Source: Isochrysis galbana (taxonomy: Eukaryota; Haptophyta; Isochrysidales; Isochrysidaceae). From it: DNA of 64,000 nucleotides. Below the pieces are notes generated by a model. That model searched no databases. It was not told the DNA's origin and saw only the letters and a program-made list of their open reading frames with translations. The translations under genes were made by a program, and so were the position numbers. Every line of letters begins with the position of its first letter. Within the stretch, counting starts at the first letter, position 1. The DNA is taken from NCBI GenBank assembly GCA_018136815.1, contig CM030943.1, positions 86,046 through 150,045 of the forward strand, in the 5' to 3' direction. Positions 20,929 through 31,889 of this stretch are shown here, in pieces.

Positions 20929-23523
20929 CTATCCCGATCCGTGCACTGCTGCCTCGTCCGTGTCTGCCCGCTTAACCTCCGTCCAGCTCCTGCGATACCT
21001 CTTCAAAAGGCTTCGCTCGTGGTGTGGCTGCCGTACGCGTTTGAGGTCGGCCTCACTGCCAAGGATGGTGGTCCCCTGTTTCGAGATGGTTCTTTGGATT
21101 GAACGCCTGGGTGTCAACAACATGAGAACTCCGAGCGCGCATAAGAGGAGCGCAACCAGAGCAAAACACAAGCTCGCACCATCGCCAATGAGCGAAACAA
21201 CTAAGTTGGAGTCAAAAGCCGTGTCATCATTATGAGGCATCTGTGTGCTCTCCAGCGATAGCACATGTGTAGGTTGTGACTTTGATGATGATGGGTTGGG
21301 TGGCGAGACTGCGCTAGGGGCGCTTGGGGCGGATATGAGGGGGGGGGTGAAGCATCTCCGAGTGGGAGACTAGAAAACGTATTGGGAGGAGAGCTCGGCG
21401 GGGGCTCACTGTACAGGGGCCGCATGGCAATGGCCGCGGCAAAGAGAGGCGCAAAGAATGCGGGTCCTAGCATCTTCCCAACGGCCTCTGCCTGCACAAC
21501 GATGCCGCTCAGCGCATTGATGTGCCTAGGGCACGCCTCACAAGCCGTGTTTGAGGCGGAAATCGCAGCCGTGACGCCCGTGAGGATTGCGTTATGCGTC
21601 AAAGACAGCAAAATAGTCGAGAAAATTGAGGCAACAAGCTTTGTGGAGGCCGCAAGCATTGGTATCGCGAGTACAAACACCGCAGCGGCAAACGGCGCAA
21701 CCACGAGGGAGAGCCTTATGTCTGATTCGACCTGCGAAGGAAATGCAGGGCTGGCAGTGAACCAATCGATGCTCGGGGCTGTGAGCTCGGTCAGGGTAAG
21801 GCTACCCCAAAGTTGGCAGCGTCCGCCTCGCAGTATGTACCAGTCGGCCCATGATTGACGATGTGAACACGAAGTGAATCAGTCCGGCAACTAGAAGTAG
21901 GATTCCGAGTTCTTCTTTCGTTGCACCCATGCCCCCGGCGCGATGCGACGCAATGGCCCACAGTGGGAACAGATCAAATAGGCTGCATGCAAGAAGGCAG
22001 GAAGTGAACTAAACGAAAAGCAACTTTGGTGGTGAGGAGGCGACGAACACGCCACAAAGCGATGGGCCACGTTGACCATCACATGCCACAGAGGAACAAC
22101 GCCGTTGCCATGGCAACTGCTGACAAGCTGTCATACTCACCCAAATGCAACGGTTCCCAAGCCTGCGCGAAATAAGAGCAACTGCGGCATGGGTGCAGAA
22201 CAAAGCACAGAGCTCATTGACTGGGAAGCACCGTTGTGATCAACCGTCTCGGTTATGTCGGCTGTCGTGGAATGCCTCGGAGGTGAAACGTAGGAGAAGA
22301 TACGACCTTCATCAGACACGTCGTCATGCTCAGCAGCGATAATATCGTCGACACCAACCTCGCCGAACGCGCCGCGCGTTTCCGTATGGGCGTCAAATGC
22401 GTCAGCGGCATGGCTGGCGCTTGGGTGCGCGTAAGCGCAAAGCACGGGGCTTGTTGGGGTCGTAATGTGTGTGTCCGCCTCCTTGGCGTGGTGTGACTCG
22501 ACACCTCCTCCTCGACGAAGACGCGCCTCGTCTCCTTTGATTGGCAAGTTGGAGAGACAGATGACAGAGGCTGTCATTCCAAGCCCTGAGAATAGTTGTG
22601 GCGTGAACAGAGTTTAGTTCTTGCGCAGTGGCCATGTGTGATAGGGAGCTCTGAGCTAGCGGGCGGGGCCTTGATTCGCAACTCTCGTTTGACAAACTTG
22701 ATGATACAGGGCGACGGCGTGACTGATGGAGGCGATGAGCAACTCACCCGCACCAATCAAGGACGGAGCCAGCGCGGGATGCTCATGGCCGAGGACACCA
22801 TAGCTGATTCCACCTAGGGCGGGGCCGAGCATCATGACGGCAGAACCAGCAGCCAACGCGTGCGCAATAGCCTGCGCCTGCAGTGTAGGGCCTACGAGAG
22901 CGCAGACCGGACCCATAAGAGTAGTGAAGCCATTGAAAGCGCCTAGGAATACAGCGCGTGAAAGAAGCGAAAGTTCAAGTGAGGTTGCCAATCCAAAGCA
23001 AAGATTGCCGATAGTCACAGAGGTCATGCTGGCGACAATGGCGTAGCGGAGGCCGACACGATCCGCAACCCAGCCCCACAGGATCGTGGTGAAGAGGCGT
23101 CCAAAAATCAATACGGTGGGTAGGAGCCCGGCGACGTAGCCGGCGGCGTCAGCATCATCGGCCCAGCCAGCATCGACTGCCAGGAAACCGGCATACCTGC
23201 TTAGGGTATTCCATCAGGTTAGCGCCCACAAGGCGAGGTGGGATGCGTATTCGGACGGCTCTTCCTGCTCCATCAGTACTAAGGTAGGGTGGGGATCGCC
23301 CGCCCTGTGCCCGTCGTGGCGTAGACTGGCTTGCAGGAGAGCCATCGCGACAAACATACACGCAGACACACACCCACGGCTTGCAAGCTGAAGCAGCAGG
23401 CTGAACGCACGAGAAGATGGAGCAGATCGAGTAGAAGTGGGCGCAGTTGGCGGACGCAATCGAGAGGATCACGCGCACGTACAACTTGGCTGTTCGCCCG
23501 TCCGTCGGCTCGGTGGGGAACAT
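20929..23523 (-). CDS. major facilitator superfamily transporter, ZIFL-like
   Basis: Proposed minus-strand exons are 23523-23372, 23196-22748, 22585-22141, 21982-21841, 21731-21415 and 21247-20929, giving about 607 residues with consistent phases. The first/second and fifth/last junctions are tentative. The MFS loop 2-3 signature is present as IFGRLFTTILWGWVADRVGLR, preceded by an acidic loop and AGYVAGLLPTV. The second half has FDLFPLWAIASHRAGGMG and INALSGIVVQAEAVGKMLGP, both typical of ZIFL (zinc-induced facilitator-like) and related drug:H+ antiporters. The central cytosolic loop (about residues 215-330) is long and charged. A last hydrophobic segment near SLCFALVALLLCALGVLMLL precedes a basic tail. 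Substrate unknown; ions, organic acids or drugs are possible. Confidence 0.78.
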
Positions 23524-25090
23524 GGCGGAGAGGCCACTCTCCGCCCCCCGCCTCGGCGCCGCCGCTGCGCTCCCGCCCTTTCCCACGAACTTCCCCGGCA
23601 CGCACCTAGACTAGAGCTACTACTACTCAGGGGGTTCTCATCGGGGACTCAACTATGCCTCAACAGCTTCACACTTCACTGCTCACTGGTTTTCGCGACC
23701 GTGTAACTTGTTCGTTTGTGGGGAGGTGAGTGTAGGGGAGCTGGGGGGGCTTGCGTAGGCGAGGGATATAAACCTGGGATAGAACAACTCAACATTAGTG
23801 CCGCTACTGCCACTAGCCATGCACCAACACGCCAAGCCACGGCACACATGACCGCATGAAGATTGAGACCCAAGGCAAAGGCACAGAGCACAGAACTAAG
23901 CACATGATCATACTACCTCCGTCCCAAAACTGAGATGCCTCGCACGCTTTGGGTTGAATGGAAGGTCTACAAACTTCAACGACTAGGGGCTCCATCAAAG
24001 GTATGGTGTTTGGGAGGGTACATTGGGGCTTACTTAACATAAGAGCTCTTGTAAGGTCATTAGTTAGTATGAGGCTACGCCTAGAGCCAATGCGACAAGC
24101 ATACGCACTATATTCACTGTCAGAGCGAACGCTCCGTGCGGCAAATCATACACTCATTCCCACCACATCTACATCCACAATCTTTGCCAACACTACTCGG
24201 CGCTTGTTGTCGAACAAACCCTGCGCCAAGGTGATGTTATAAGCAAGCGTGCTCATGCTCATGGAGCACTTTCTCCAACTCCTCTGCCTCCTCCGGGCCA
24301 GAGGGCCAATGCGCGGCGGCCAGCCACCCGCCTCTCTGCGCGAGTGCAGTAGCCTACCAGCTTTTGCCTACCTCTGGCTCACTTTGGCCCGGTATTTTGC
24401 TACCAGGCGGGGCAAACGCAAACGCGAGAGCCATACGAGATACGAGGACAGGTCGTGAAAGAAGAAACGAGGCGAGAGAACGAAAGAACTAATAAGCTGA
24501 GTCATCGGCCGAAGTTGCCTCGATTGCGGCGACCACTACAGCCTCCGATGGGGGCATGCCTCGGAGAGCCTCACGACGGCAGTGCGACAAGTCCGATACA
24601 TAGAAACGCAGACAACTTCTAAAACAAAAAGGTCGATCGCGAATGCGACATGGGCGCGAGTGAGAGGAGGGAGGAGGGAGGAGGGGGGCGGCGCGCGCTC
24701 CATGAGCGCTATCTTTGAAGATACGTTGACGAAATGGGCTCTGAGCTTTGAGGCGCGGTGAGGGTGAGGGTGTGAGATCTACGAGATGTACTTGCATTGT
24801 GTGTGCGTCATTCGCCCCAAGCCCTTCTCCATTGCCATTGTCACTCTCACCGCCACGCCAGACCCCGGCCCACTACAGTGCACATGCCGCATAAACCCAG
24901 CAAAGCGAAGTAATAGGAATGAAGGAGGGGCAGATAGATGAGTTGGAGAAGAGCGATAGAGATAGGGTTGCGTGTCTGCAAGCTTAGTAGAGTCGTAGAG
25001 TGAGGAAAGTAGTGTGTCCCCAAATAGGTGAGTAGCCCCGATTCTTCAAGAAGTTCTTTTTCACTTCGGCGGAGCCCTACTTCTCACAGC
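23524..25090. other. gene-free stretch
   Basis: There is no gene. A sequence like one end of a Stowaway/Tc1-mariner element (TACTACCTCCGTCCCAAAAC) begins at 23911. A decayed 3' tail of the local LINE family may lie at about 24850-25063 (AGGTGAGTAGCCCCGATTCTTCAAGAAGTTCTTTTT). The short open frames lack motifs. Confidence 0.45.
24850..25063 (+). mobile_element. possible decayed LINE 3' tail
   Basis: The last 40 bases resemble the 3' end of the two long LINE copies: AGGTG.GTAGCCC.GA.TCTTCA.GAAGT followed by T-rich sequence. Upstream, CCAGACCCCGGCCC and GGAATGAAGGAGGGG loosely match the 3' untranslated part of those copies. The divergence is high, so this would be an old fragment. Confidence 0.35.
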
Positions 25091-26530
25091 TCACACGCGA
25101 TGGAGCGCAATCCTATACGTTTCTCTTCCCTCGAGCTCATACGCTAGCTCCGTTTCAGAGCGGCATTCTAGGAGGGTGCTCGCCCCAAGTGTCCATGCAG
25201 GTCCCCAAGCCCTCCTGTCACTCGTTGCATGGAAGGCTGCCTGGCGTCTTGGCAGTCGCACTTGTGCACTTGAGCCCACTGCAGACGCCTCTGCTCGACG
25301 TTGTCCACATCGTTGCCCCTCAGGGCACGCCTTCACTTCTCCCGCCATCTTGGTCTTTGTGGTGACAAGCGAAGTCGCCGCACACTGCACTGCTCCCAGA
25401 GGTAAGAAGCGGCGCGTGCGCATTGCATTGTCGAGAAGCTGCAGAGCAACGTCCTCTACATTGCTCGCCAGATGGAGGGCGCCTCCCAGCTCAAGGATCT
25501 CAGCTACCGCCTCAAACATCTTGTCGCTGGCAAAGAAGTCGAGCGTTTCAGCTGGAGCCCGGGGAAAGGACACTGGTGGGGAGACTGTGGCAGCAATCGG
25601 GCCTTGGGAAGACGGTCCCTCTGTCCCCATGATAACACTGTTGGATAAGGCCGGCAAGTGCCCCTGTTGCCACTCGACGGCAAAGGGCGTCGGACACGAC
25701 AGCACCACTCTCGTGACACGGCCTGGGTACTCCGATTGCAACCTTTTAAGGAGCATGCACGCGTCCTCGGCGACGAAGCTGCAGCGGCCATTCAGCTGCC
25801 AACGAGCCGCGACACCGCGGCCAAAAGCTATTGCAGCGGTGTTAGCATCGCAGCCGAGCACGTTTATCGATTGATCGGAGGAGGCTAACCCTAGAGGCCC
25901 CACACCATAGCCACAGCCAAGGTCGACCGTCAAGTCTCGGGAAGGGTCGTCGAACAGGGTTCGGAGCGGGGCAGACACGCGGGCAGCAGGGACTGGCCTC
26001 CCTGGCCTGCGCTGCTTGGCTGTGAGGGTGTGGTGATGATGCCGTCGGTGAAGCCACCGCGCAGCCCGCGGAGAGAGGAGGGTGAGCGTGCCGGCCTCGA
26101 GCTCAGCGGCCGTCTCAAGGCACACGCCAGCGCGCACCAGCTTCTCCCTTGCGGCGTCGTAGAGACCCAAGAGCGGAAGGGATCCAGCAGCAGCGGCGCG
26201 CTCCACCATATGCGCCGCACTCAGCAGCCCCGCCTTGCGCCGCGTTGGCCGCAGCAGATTCTGCTCCGCACGTGTGCAGAGGTCGGAAATCAGCCGACTG
26301 TCGGTTGTACCTGCTAGAGCCAGGTTGAATGCGACGTCGATGGGCTTGCGGCCGGCGAGTTCGGCAGAGGAAGAGAGATCGCACGCACGCCGGATTGCCG
26401 CGCACGCCTCGTCCACTGCCCCACTCTCGCCGAGCCCCGCGCAGACCACTGCCTGCTGACTCAGGGCGAGCGGTGAACGCATCGCGACGTCGCTCCAAAC
26501 GGAGAGAGCAAGAGAAGTGAAAGGATCCAT
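25091..26530 (-). CDS. class I SAM-dependent methyltransferase, TrmB-like
   Basis: An intronless 479-residue protein with its start at 26530 (MDPFTSLALSVW). The N-terminal half is helical and Ala/Leu-rich, without a domain I recognise. A SAM-binding core begins near residue 205: LTVDLGCGYGVGPLGLA (motif I, GxGxG-like), followed by VLGCDAN (motif II acidic residue) and FVAEDA. VVLSCPTPF stands where TrmB enzymes have FPDPW, and ILELGGALHLASNVEDVA matches the L.PGG.L...TDVE segment of tRNA (guanine-N7) methyltransferases. A tRNA or other RNA target is therefore plausible, but the altered PDPW motif and long N-terminal extension mean the substrate is uncertain. An insertion of about 35 residues (Ser/Pro-rich) interrupts the domain after HLPALSNS. 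Confidence 0.72.
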   Translation of the reverse strand: MDPFTSLALSVWSDVAMRSPLALSQQAVVCAGLGESGAVDEACAAIRRACDLSSSAELAGRKPIDVAFNLALAGTTDSRLISDLCTRAEQNLLRPTRRKAGLLSAAHMVERAAAAGSLPLLGLYDAAREKLVRAGVCLETAAELEAGTLTLLSPRAARWLHRRHHHHTLTAKQRRPGRPVPAARVSAPLRTLFDDPSRDLTVDLGCGYGVGPLGLASSDQSINVLGCDANTAAIAFGRGVAARWQLNGRCSFVAEDACMLLKRLQSEYPGRVTRVVLSCPTPFAVEWQQGHLPALSNSVIMGTEGPSSQGPIAATVSPPVSFPRAPAETLDFFASDKMFEAVAEILELGGALHLASNVEDVALQLLDNAMRTRRFLPLGAVQCAATSLVTTKTKMAGEVKACPEGQRCGQRRAEASAVGSSAQVRLPRRQAAFHATSDRRAWGPAWTLGASTLLECRSETELAYELEGRETYRIALHRV

Positions 26531-27107
26531 TCACACTAAGGGTCGAGACACTTGGTTAGGGGCTACGAGAGGGAAGACAGAGCGGCGACCCTCACGGCAT
26601 ATTTGGACGTGGGGAGAGAAGAGTTCACAAAGGAACTCTAGCTGGCGCTTACGGATACGGGGGCACGGGGATAGGCTAGGTAGGTAAGGGTGACAGAAAA
26701 AAAGTCTTGGAATAACAATTTCCGCTGTATGTACGGCATGAGATAGGCGTGCTAGTGTTACTCTGCTCTATCTACTTCTACTTCCCACTTCCCAACCTTC
26801 CCTGATCCCTTATTACTTATTACAAACTTGAGAAGGTGAAGGTGCAACTCGAGGTTCCTTTTTTTTAGTCACACGCAACGCACGTCTTTGTCTTTGACGT
26901 TAAGGTACTCGGTACTCGGGTGTCCAAATCACTCGTAAGCGCTTTGCAAGCATGCGCGCCATCCCGATGCCAAGCGCGGGAGGGAGGGTTGCCTATGCGG
27001 CCCGTCGTCATTGTGTCATTGTGTGTGCGCGTTCAGTCCCCATGCGCCGTAAGTAAGCTAGCAGCATTGGTCGCTTGTCGCTTGTCGCAGGCAGGCTGCA
27101 TCTTCTT
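26531..27107. other. gene-free stretch
   Basis: It covers the promoter side of the methyltransferase gene and the left flank of a LINE. A T-run lies near 26861-26868. No gene was found. Confidence 0.5.
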
Positions 27108-27122
27108 GATTTGTTCAAACAG
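27108..27122 (+). repeat. target-site duplication of LINE copy 1, left
   Basis: GATTTGTTCAAACAG, repeated exactly at 31875-31889 after the poly(T) tail. Confidence 0.9.
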
Positions 27123-27149
27123 CCAACTATCGTTATAAACGATAGGGTC

Positions 27150-28631
27150 ATGGAGCGCGCCACGCTCCCACCCTCTCCCGCCGCCCACCCCGCCGCGCCG
27201 ACCGACCACGACATGACAGACGCTGCGCAGCCGCAGCGCCCTCCAGCCAGGGCCATGCCAGCCCAGGTGCCCGCGAGCCACGGCCCGAGCCGAGCCCACA
27301 CAGCCACAACGACAGAACACAACCCAACAACACACAACACACAAGCACAGCCAGGCCAGCACAAGCGAACCAGCGCACAGCCAGATCCACAACGCGAAAC
27401 CTCCCATAGGGAAAGCCTCCGGGCTGGGCCCCTACAACGCCACGGCACTGACCACGTGCGCAAGCACGAGGCACAGGCCCGGCCGGTCGAACAGACCACC
27501 AGCAACATACAACTGCATCCATGCAACAACAACTGCATGGCCCAACACACCGAGAAGCCCATAGGGACACATGGCCAAGCAGAAACATGTGGAAGGTCAG
27601 ACTACCATCCCAACCCAATCACACGCGGCACGAGAGCCCGTGATGACGCAAACGAACCGCACGGACAGACAAGCGAGTTGCACACTCAGACAACAACACA
27701 CCCAACACCTCTGGCACACCAGAGGCTACGCACACCACAAACACTCAAAAAGGAGGGGGCCGAGAGGGACCCCAACACAAGACACGTCCCAAACAAGACA
27801 TCTCCCCAAGCAACAAAGCAACTAACCCGAAGACTCCCACCCCGCGGATACGCACAGGTAACCCCCCAAGGAGGGGACGAACAAGAAGCTGAGCAAGAAT
27901 ACCAACATGACTATTCACAAATCATTATGACCTTCACCTCCACGGACCGCGGAATTAAAATCAAAGACGAAGAGGCCTTCAGCGCCATCGTGGCGCATCT
28001 CAACAAACTCGAGGGCGTCGACCTCGAGCCGGAGTTTCTAGCGAAAAGCTCGTCGGGACCGTGGGAGGTCCTGGTCTCGGCGGACTGCGCACAACAATAC
28101 AAAGCCAAATTCAAGGACCAAGGCGTCTTCGCGATCCACGAGGTCAAGTACCCCATGATCGTCAAATTCCAAACACTTGACGACAAGGCTCGCGAACTCC
28201 CTCAAGCGTCATCCAAATCGCTAGCCATTGCTTTCAAAGACGTTACTGCGCACCTCGTAGTACGTAACTACAAGTTCGAGTTGAAAGACTCCATCACCAT
28301 CACCTCGCTGGCTAAGGCGCTCGAAAACCAGGGATTCGTCTTCCTGCAGGGCAACCAAGAACGCTCCAAAGTGCTAACCAAGGAGGGAGTCATCGTAACC
28401 CAAGGCAAAAAAGAGGTCTACCACCTGTACGTAGCACCGAAGACGGGCAACTTCACGACCTTCGACTTTCCACGCAAAATCATACTTAACATCAACAACA
28501 ACCCCTACCCACTCGACTACGCGGTGACTCACGGTCCACGACAAACTCCGACGACGAAATACGCAGAGAGCTGCGTAAATACTACGTATGGCTATACCAA
28601 GAGCGCAAAGCAACGAGAGATACGGAACTAG
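27150..28631 (+). CDS. LINE N-terminal ORF, truncated by deletion
   Basis: It starts MERATLPPSPAA at the ATG four bases after the 5' hairpin, matching MERAPPP of the full-length copy. The first 260 residues are disordered, rich in His, Thr, Gln and Pro. A conserved domain follows, from about IIMTFTSTDRGIKIKDEEAF through AHLNKLEGVDLEPEFL and NYKFELKDSITITSLAKALE to GNQERSKVLTKEG, of unknown fold. The last 25 residues after YPLDYAVTHG are out of frame because of the internal deletion. Confidence 0.8.
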   Translation: MERATLPPSPAAHPAAPTDHDMTDAAQPQRPPARAMPAQVPASHGPSRAHTATTTEHNPTTHNTQAQPGQHKRTSAQPDPQRETSHRESLRAGPLQRHGTDHVRKHEAQARPVEQTTSNIQLHPCNNNCMAQHTEKPIGTHGQAETCGRSDYHPNPITRGTRARDDANEPHGQTSELHTQTTTHPTPLAHQRLRTPQTLKKEGAERDPNTRHVPNKTSPQATKQLTRRLPPRGYAQVTPQGGDEQEAEQEYQHDYSQIIMTFTSTDRGIKIKDEEAFSAIVAHLNKLEGVDLEPEFLAKSSSGPWEVLVSADCAQQYKAKFKDQGVFAIHEVKYPMIVKFQTLDDKARELPQASSKSLAIAFKDVTAHLVVRNYKFELKDSITITSLAKALENQGFVFLQGNQERSKVLTKEGVIVTQGKKEVYHLYVAPKTGNFTTFDFPRKIILNINNNPYPLDYAVTHGPRQTPTTKYAESCVNTTYGYTKSAKQREIRN

Positions 28632-28696
28632 AGAACGCGCTGGAAGCGCAAACCCTTACGGCACGCGACAGCGCAACTCTCGAAGGCCATATAATA

Positions 28697-31579
28697 ATGG
28701 AGGAACTGACGAAAGCCATAGACGAGATAGGCAACGGGAAGAGCGCAGGCCCGGACGCCCTCCCGGCTGAATTCTACAAAAGCTACACGGAACTAGTGAA
28801 ACGCGACTTTCTGAGAGTTTTGAACCTCGCCCTAGCGAAAGGCCATCTTAGCGTATCCATGAGAGAGGGCGACATTATAGTCCTATACAAAAAAGGCGAC
28901 ACGCGAGACCCGAGAAATTATAGGCCAATAACACTACTGCAAAGCGACTACAAAATCTTGGCCAAAATACTAACGAACAGGCTAAAACGAGTGATAGGAC
29001 ATATAATATCCAAAGACCAACTGGGATTCGTCCCCAAAAGACTCATAGGAGAGGCCACGCACCTTCTCCAGCTCACGCAGGCGTACCTAGACGAAACGGG
29101 GGAACCCGGGATCATGTTAGCGCTGGACTGGGAGAAGGCTTTCGACAGGGTAAACTGGGGATTCTACAATCTCGCGCTCGAGAAACTAAAATTCGGACGC
29201 GACTTCCAGAGATACGCGCGAACCCTCACCAACGCTGACGCCAAACCAATCAGATACATAAAAGCCAACGGGGGCAGAAGCTTTCCCTTTAACATAGCCA
29301 GTGGGGTGCCACAGGGATGTCCGCTCTCCCCGCTAGCCTTCCTACTCACAGCGGAAGCCCTCACCAGGGTAATCAACGAAGACGACAACATCAACGGAAT
29401 CATAATCAACGGAGCTGAGCTCAAAATCAGTCAATTCGCCGACGACACCCAACTCCTTGCGGCAGACTACGCAAGCCTAGGCCGATCACTAAAATGGGTA
29501 GACCGATATGCGGCCGCCTCGTGCGGCAAACCGAACGATCAAAAGTTCGAGGGACTCAGATGGGGCTCTCTAAAAAGAAAGGCCCCGCCACAAGCCTACA
29601 GACGATACAAATGGCTGAAGAGCAGTGAATGCGCGACGATACTGGGCGTGCCACTGGGGGGACCCGGGGCCACCAAGACCTTCTGGAGGCGCCTCGCTGA
29701 CAAAATAGACAAGAAAGTCTCCGCCCTCGGACCGATAATCGCAAACCTATCCATTCACGGAAGAACGATGGTAGCGAACTTCTTAGTACTATCAGTCCCA
29801 CGATATTGGGTTCAGACACTCGCGGCGCCACAATCGTTTCACAGGGCGCTCAAGAGCTCAGTGGAAAGGGTACTATGGCTAAACCACCGCACCGGACGCA
29901 AACTACAATGGATAAAACATCCGGAAATCCCGCTCAAGGGAGACACGGAAGAAGGGCCGCACTTGGGCCTGGGACTTCTTGACTGGGATAACCATGTAAA
30001 AGCACTCCAATCCAAATGGATACTCAATTACTTGGACGCCAGGCAAGCCCAATGGAAGCAAGTGCTGGACGCATGGTTCTGCCGCACGCGTTTGGGGAGA
30101 GCGGCGGTGCTAGCCGACGTGCCCGCGCACAAGCTAACGGACGGCATAAAAGGAAGGAGCAAGCTCCCGGCCTTTTGGAAGCAAGCCCTCACGAATGTGA
30201 GAACTCTGAAATTAAAGCCGCTGAAAATGAGCAGGGACGGAGCCCTCTCCCAACCCATATGGTACAACCCGCACCACAGCGGCCCGACCATGCAACCGAA
30301 ATGGGCAGAGCTGTGGAACAAACTCGAATGCACCACGATACACAATGTGTTCAAAGACCACGCGTGCACGAGCGCGTTTACCGTGGAGGAATGCGAACAA
30401 TACCTAAAAAATAATGATACATATATACAATACAAAGGAGAACACATCCCCCGCGATAGATTCTTAGGCACTTGGGAGAACATAGTGAGACACGCACACG
30501 ACCTACTACAGGCGGCTGACCAGGAAACCACGGACGCCCAAACTCGCAACACAACAGCTAACACGGCACCGAACACGAAAGACCCAACTCCCGAGATCCA
30601 TATCAACCAAGAGGGAGAGTACTTCGCCAAAGAGAGAAACGCCTGGTACGAAGTCGAACTCTCATACCTCGGCACCCCCATCCTAGGCGACCATACGATC
30701 GCGGCGCCCGCCGACTTGGACCCATCCCCTCCGGCAAAATGGGGCGAAGGATACAAATCAAACAAGAGAACAGAATACCCGCTACCGGACGAATACACCC
30801 TAGACGGCAAGACAACGCTCGACGCGACAGAGGTGACACACCTAACGAGAGCCCTACAAACAGCCCAACACAAACGCCGACGGCTCACGGGCCCCGACAA
30901 CTGGGCGACGAGACTAACACTACCGGACGATATCTGGGCACATCTGGCCAGGATCTACACCTCGCCCATGGTAACAGCGAGAGACACACACCTACACTTC
31001 AAGCACATAACGCATAGGCGCATTGCCACGTCCAACAGATTCCCAGAACGGGACAAAGCGTGCCGCTTCTGCGAGACAGCCGACGAATCATCCACACACC
31101 TGGGAGAGTGCCCAAGACTAACGAAGATATTCGACACCCTTGACTCCCTAGCCCGACACCCAAGCGAGCCGGACAAACCACGCGAGCAAGGCATCATAGA
31201 CAGATTGTTTATGCACCCAAAAGGCTCATGCCCCAAGGCACTGGCAACACTATATATGCTAGCATGGAGATACATCGTAACTGACTTTTACAGAATACAA
31301 TACGACAACGCCACGTTCTCAGAAGAATCAGTACTAGTACGGGTCTTGGAAAGATTCACGAAGCTAAGCAGGGCGCTAAACTTCGCCAACTCAACAGACA
31401 CCTCGCGAACCGCCCAGGCGGGCATGGGGAGGCAACCCAAAAAAAGGATAGACTTGGCCGACATCCGGCCACTATACGAAGTAGGCAATAATAACAGCTT
31501 GACCCCCAGTGCGGAGCTCGTATCCCTGGCAGAGAAACTAGGGATCGAACACCAAATAGCGAGAGAGACCACAAGGTAA
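28697..31579 (+). CDS. LINE reverse transcriptase ORF
   Basis: A 960-residue open frame holds the polymerase part of the deleted LINE. Motifs in order: GKSAGPDALPAEFYK, DIIVLYKKGDTRDPRNYRPI, DYKILAKILTNRLKRVI, ALDWEKAFDRVNW, SGVPQGCPLSPLAF and the catalytic FADDTQLLAADY near residue 247. The C-terminal region carries a CRFC...H...C zinc knuckle (CRFCETADESSTHLGEC). Resemblance is to the L1/Tx1 group. The frame is intact, so a polymerase could in principle be made, but no natural start for it exists in the full-length copy, where this region is part of one long polyprotein. Confidence 0.9.
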   Translation: MEELTKAIDEIGNGKSAGPDALPAEFYKSYTELVKRDFLRVLNLALAKGHLSVSMREGDIIVLYKKGDTRDPRNYRPITLLQSDYKILAKILTNRLKRVIGHIISKDQLGFVPKRLIGEATHLLQLTQAYLDETGEPGIMLALDWEKAFDRVNWGFYNLALEKLKFGRDFQRYARTLTNADAKPIRYIKANGGRSFPFNIASGVPQGCPLSPLAFLLTAEALTRVINEDDNINGIIINGAELKISQFADDTQLLAADYASLGRSLKWVDRYAAASCGKPNDQKFEGLRWGSLKRKAPPQAYRRYKWLKSSECATILGVPLGGPGATKTFWRRLADKIDKKVSALGPIIANLSIHGRTMVANFLVLSVPRYWVQTLAAPQSFHRALKSSVERVLWLNHRTGRKLQWIKHPEIPLKGDTEEGPHLGLGLLDWDNHVKALQSKWILNYLDARQAQWKQVLDAWFCRTRLGRAAVLADVPAHKLTDGIKGRSKLPAFWKQALTNVRTLKLKPLKMSRDGALSQPIWYNPHHSGPTMQPKWAELWNKLECTTIHNVFKDHACTSAFTVEECEQYLKNNDTYIQYKGEHIPRDRFLGTWENIVRHAHDLLQAADQETTDAQTRNTTANTAPNTKDPTPEIHINQEGEYFAKERNAWYEVELSYLGTPILGDHTIAAPADLDPSPPAKWGEGYKSNKRTEYPLPDEYTLDGKTTLDATEVTHLTRALQTAQHKRRRLTGPDNWATRLTLPDDIWAHLARIYTSPMVTARDTHLHFKHITHRRIATSNRFPERDKACRFCETADESSTHLGECPRLTKIFDTLDSLARHPSEPDKPREQGIIDRLFMHPKGSCPKALATLYMLAWRYIVTDFYRIQYDNATFSEESVLVRVLERFTKLSRALNFANSTDTSRTAQAGMGRQPKKRIDLADIRPLYEVGNNNSLTPSAELVSLAEKLGIEHQIARETTR

Positions 31580-31874
31580 TCGTGAGAACGGCGAAGAGCA
31601 CGCCGAGACACCACATTCGGGGCAGCCACAGCACGCGAGGCCTGAACTAACCAAAGACATGAACCCAAAAGGCCTGCCCAGACCCCGAAACCGAAGCCGG
31701 GCCCTTGGTAGCGCACCAGGGCCGCACCCCCGACACCAAAGACAAAGGAACGAGGGGGGGAAGGCGAGGGGGCGGAGAGAAGGGAGTTAAGGGCGTTGGC
31801 GGCAGTGCAGCGGCAAGAGTACGCGCTGTCTAGTAGTAGGTGTGTAGCCCAGAAACTTCAGATCTTTTTTTTTT

Positions 31875-31889
31875 GATTTGTTCAAACAG
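31875..31889 (+). repeat. target-site duplication of LINE copy 1, right
   Basis: GATTTGTTCAAACAG, identical to 27108-27122. Confidence 0.9.

Larger units (their letters stand above)
27123..31874 (+). mobile_element. non-LTR retrotransposon, copy 1 (endonuclease-deleted)
   Basis: A 4752-bp element between exact 15-bp duplications. It starts CCAACTATCGTTATAAACGA, where a hairpin (27127-27145) precedes GGGTCATGGAGCGC. It ends GTAGGTGTGTAGCCCAGAAA followed by CTTCAGATC and ten T. It corresponds to the copy at 53345-59896, but about 1.75 kb is missing near 28530: sequence encoding YPLDYAV runs directly into sequence equivalent to the region just before the reverse transcriptase. The CCCH fingers and the entire APE endonuclease are lost, and the frame shifts at the junction. 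Despite this it has a perfect target duplication, so either the deletion followed insertion or the copy moved with a helper. Confidence 0.93.
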
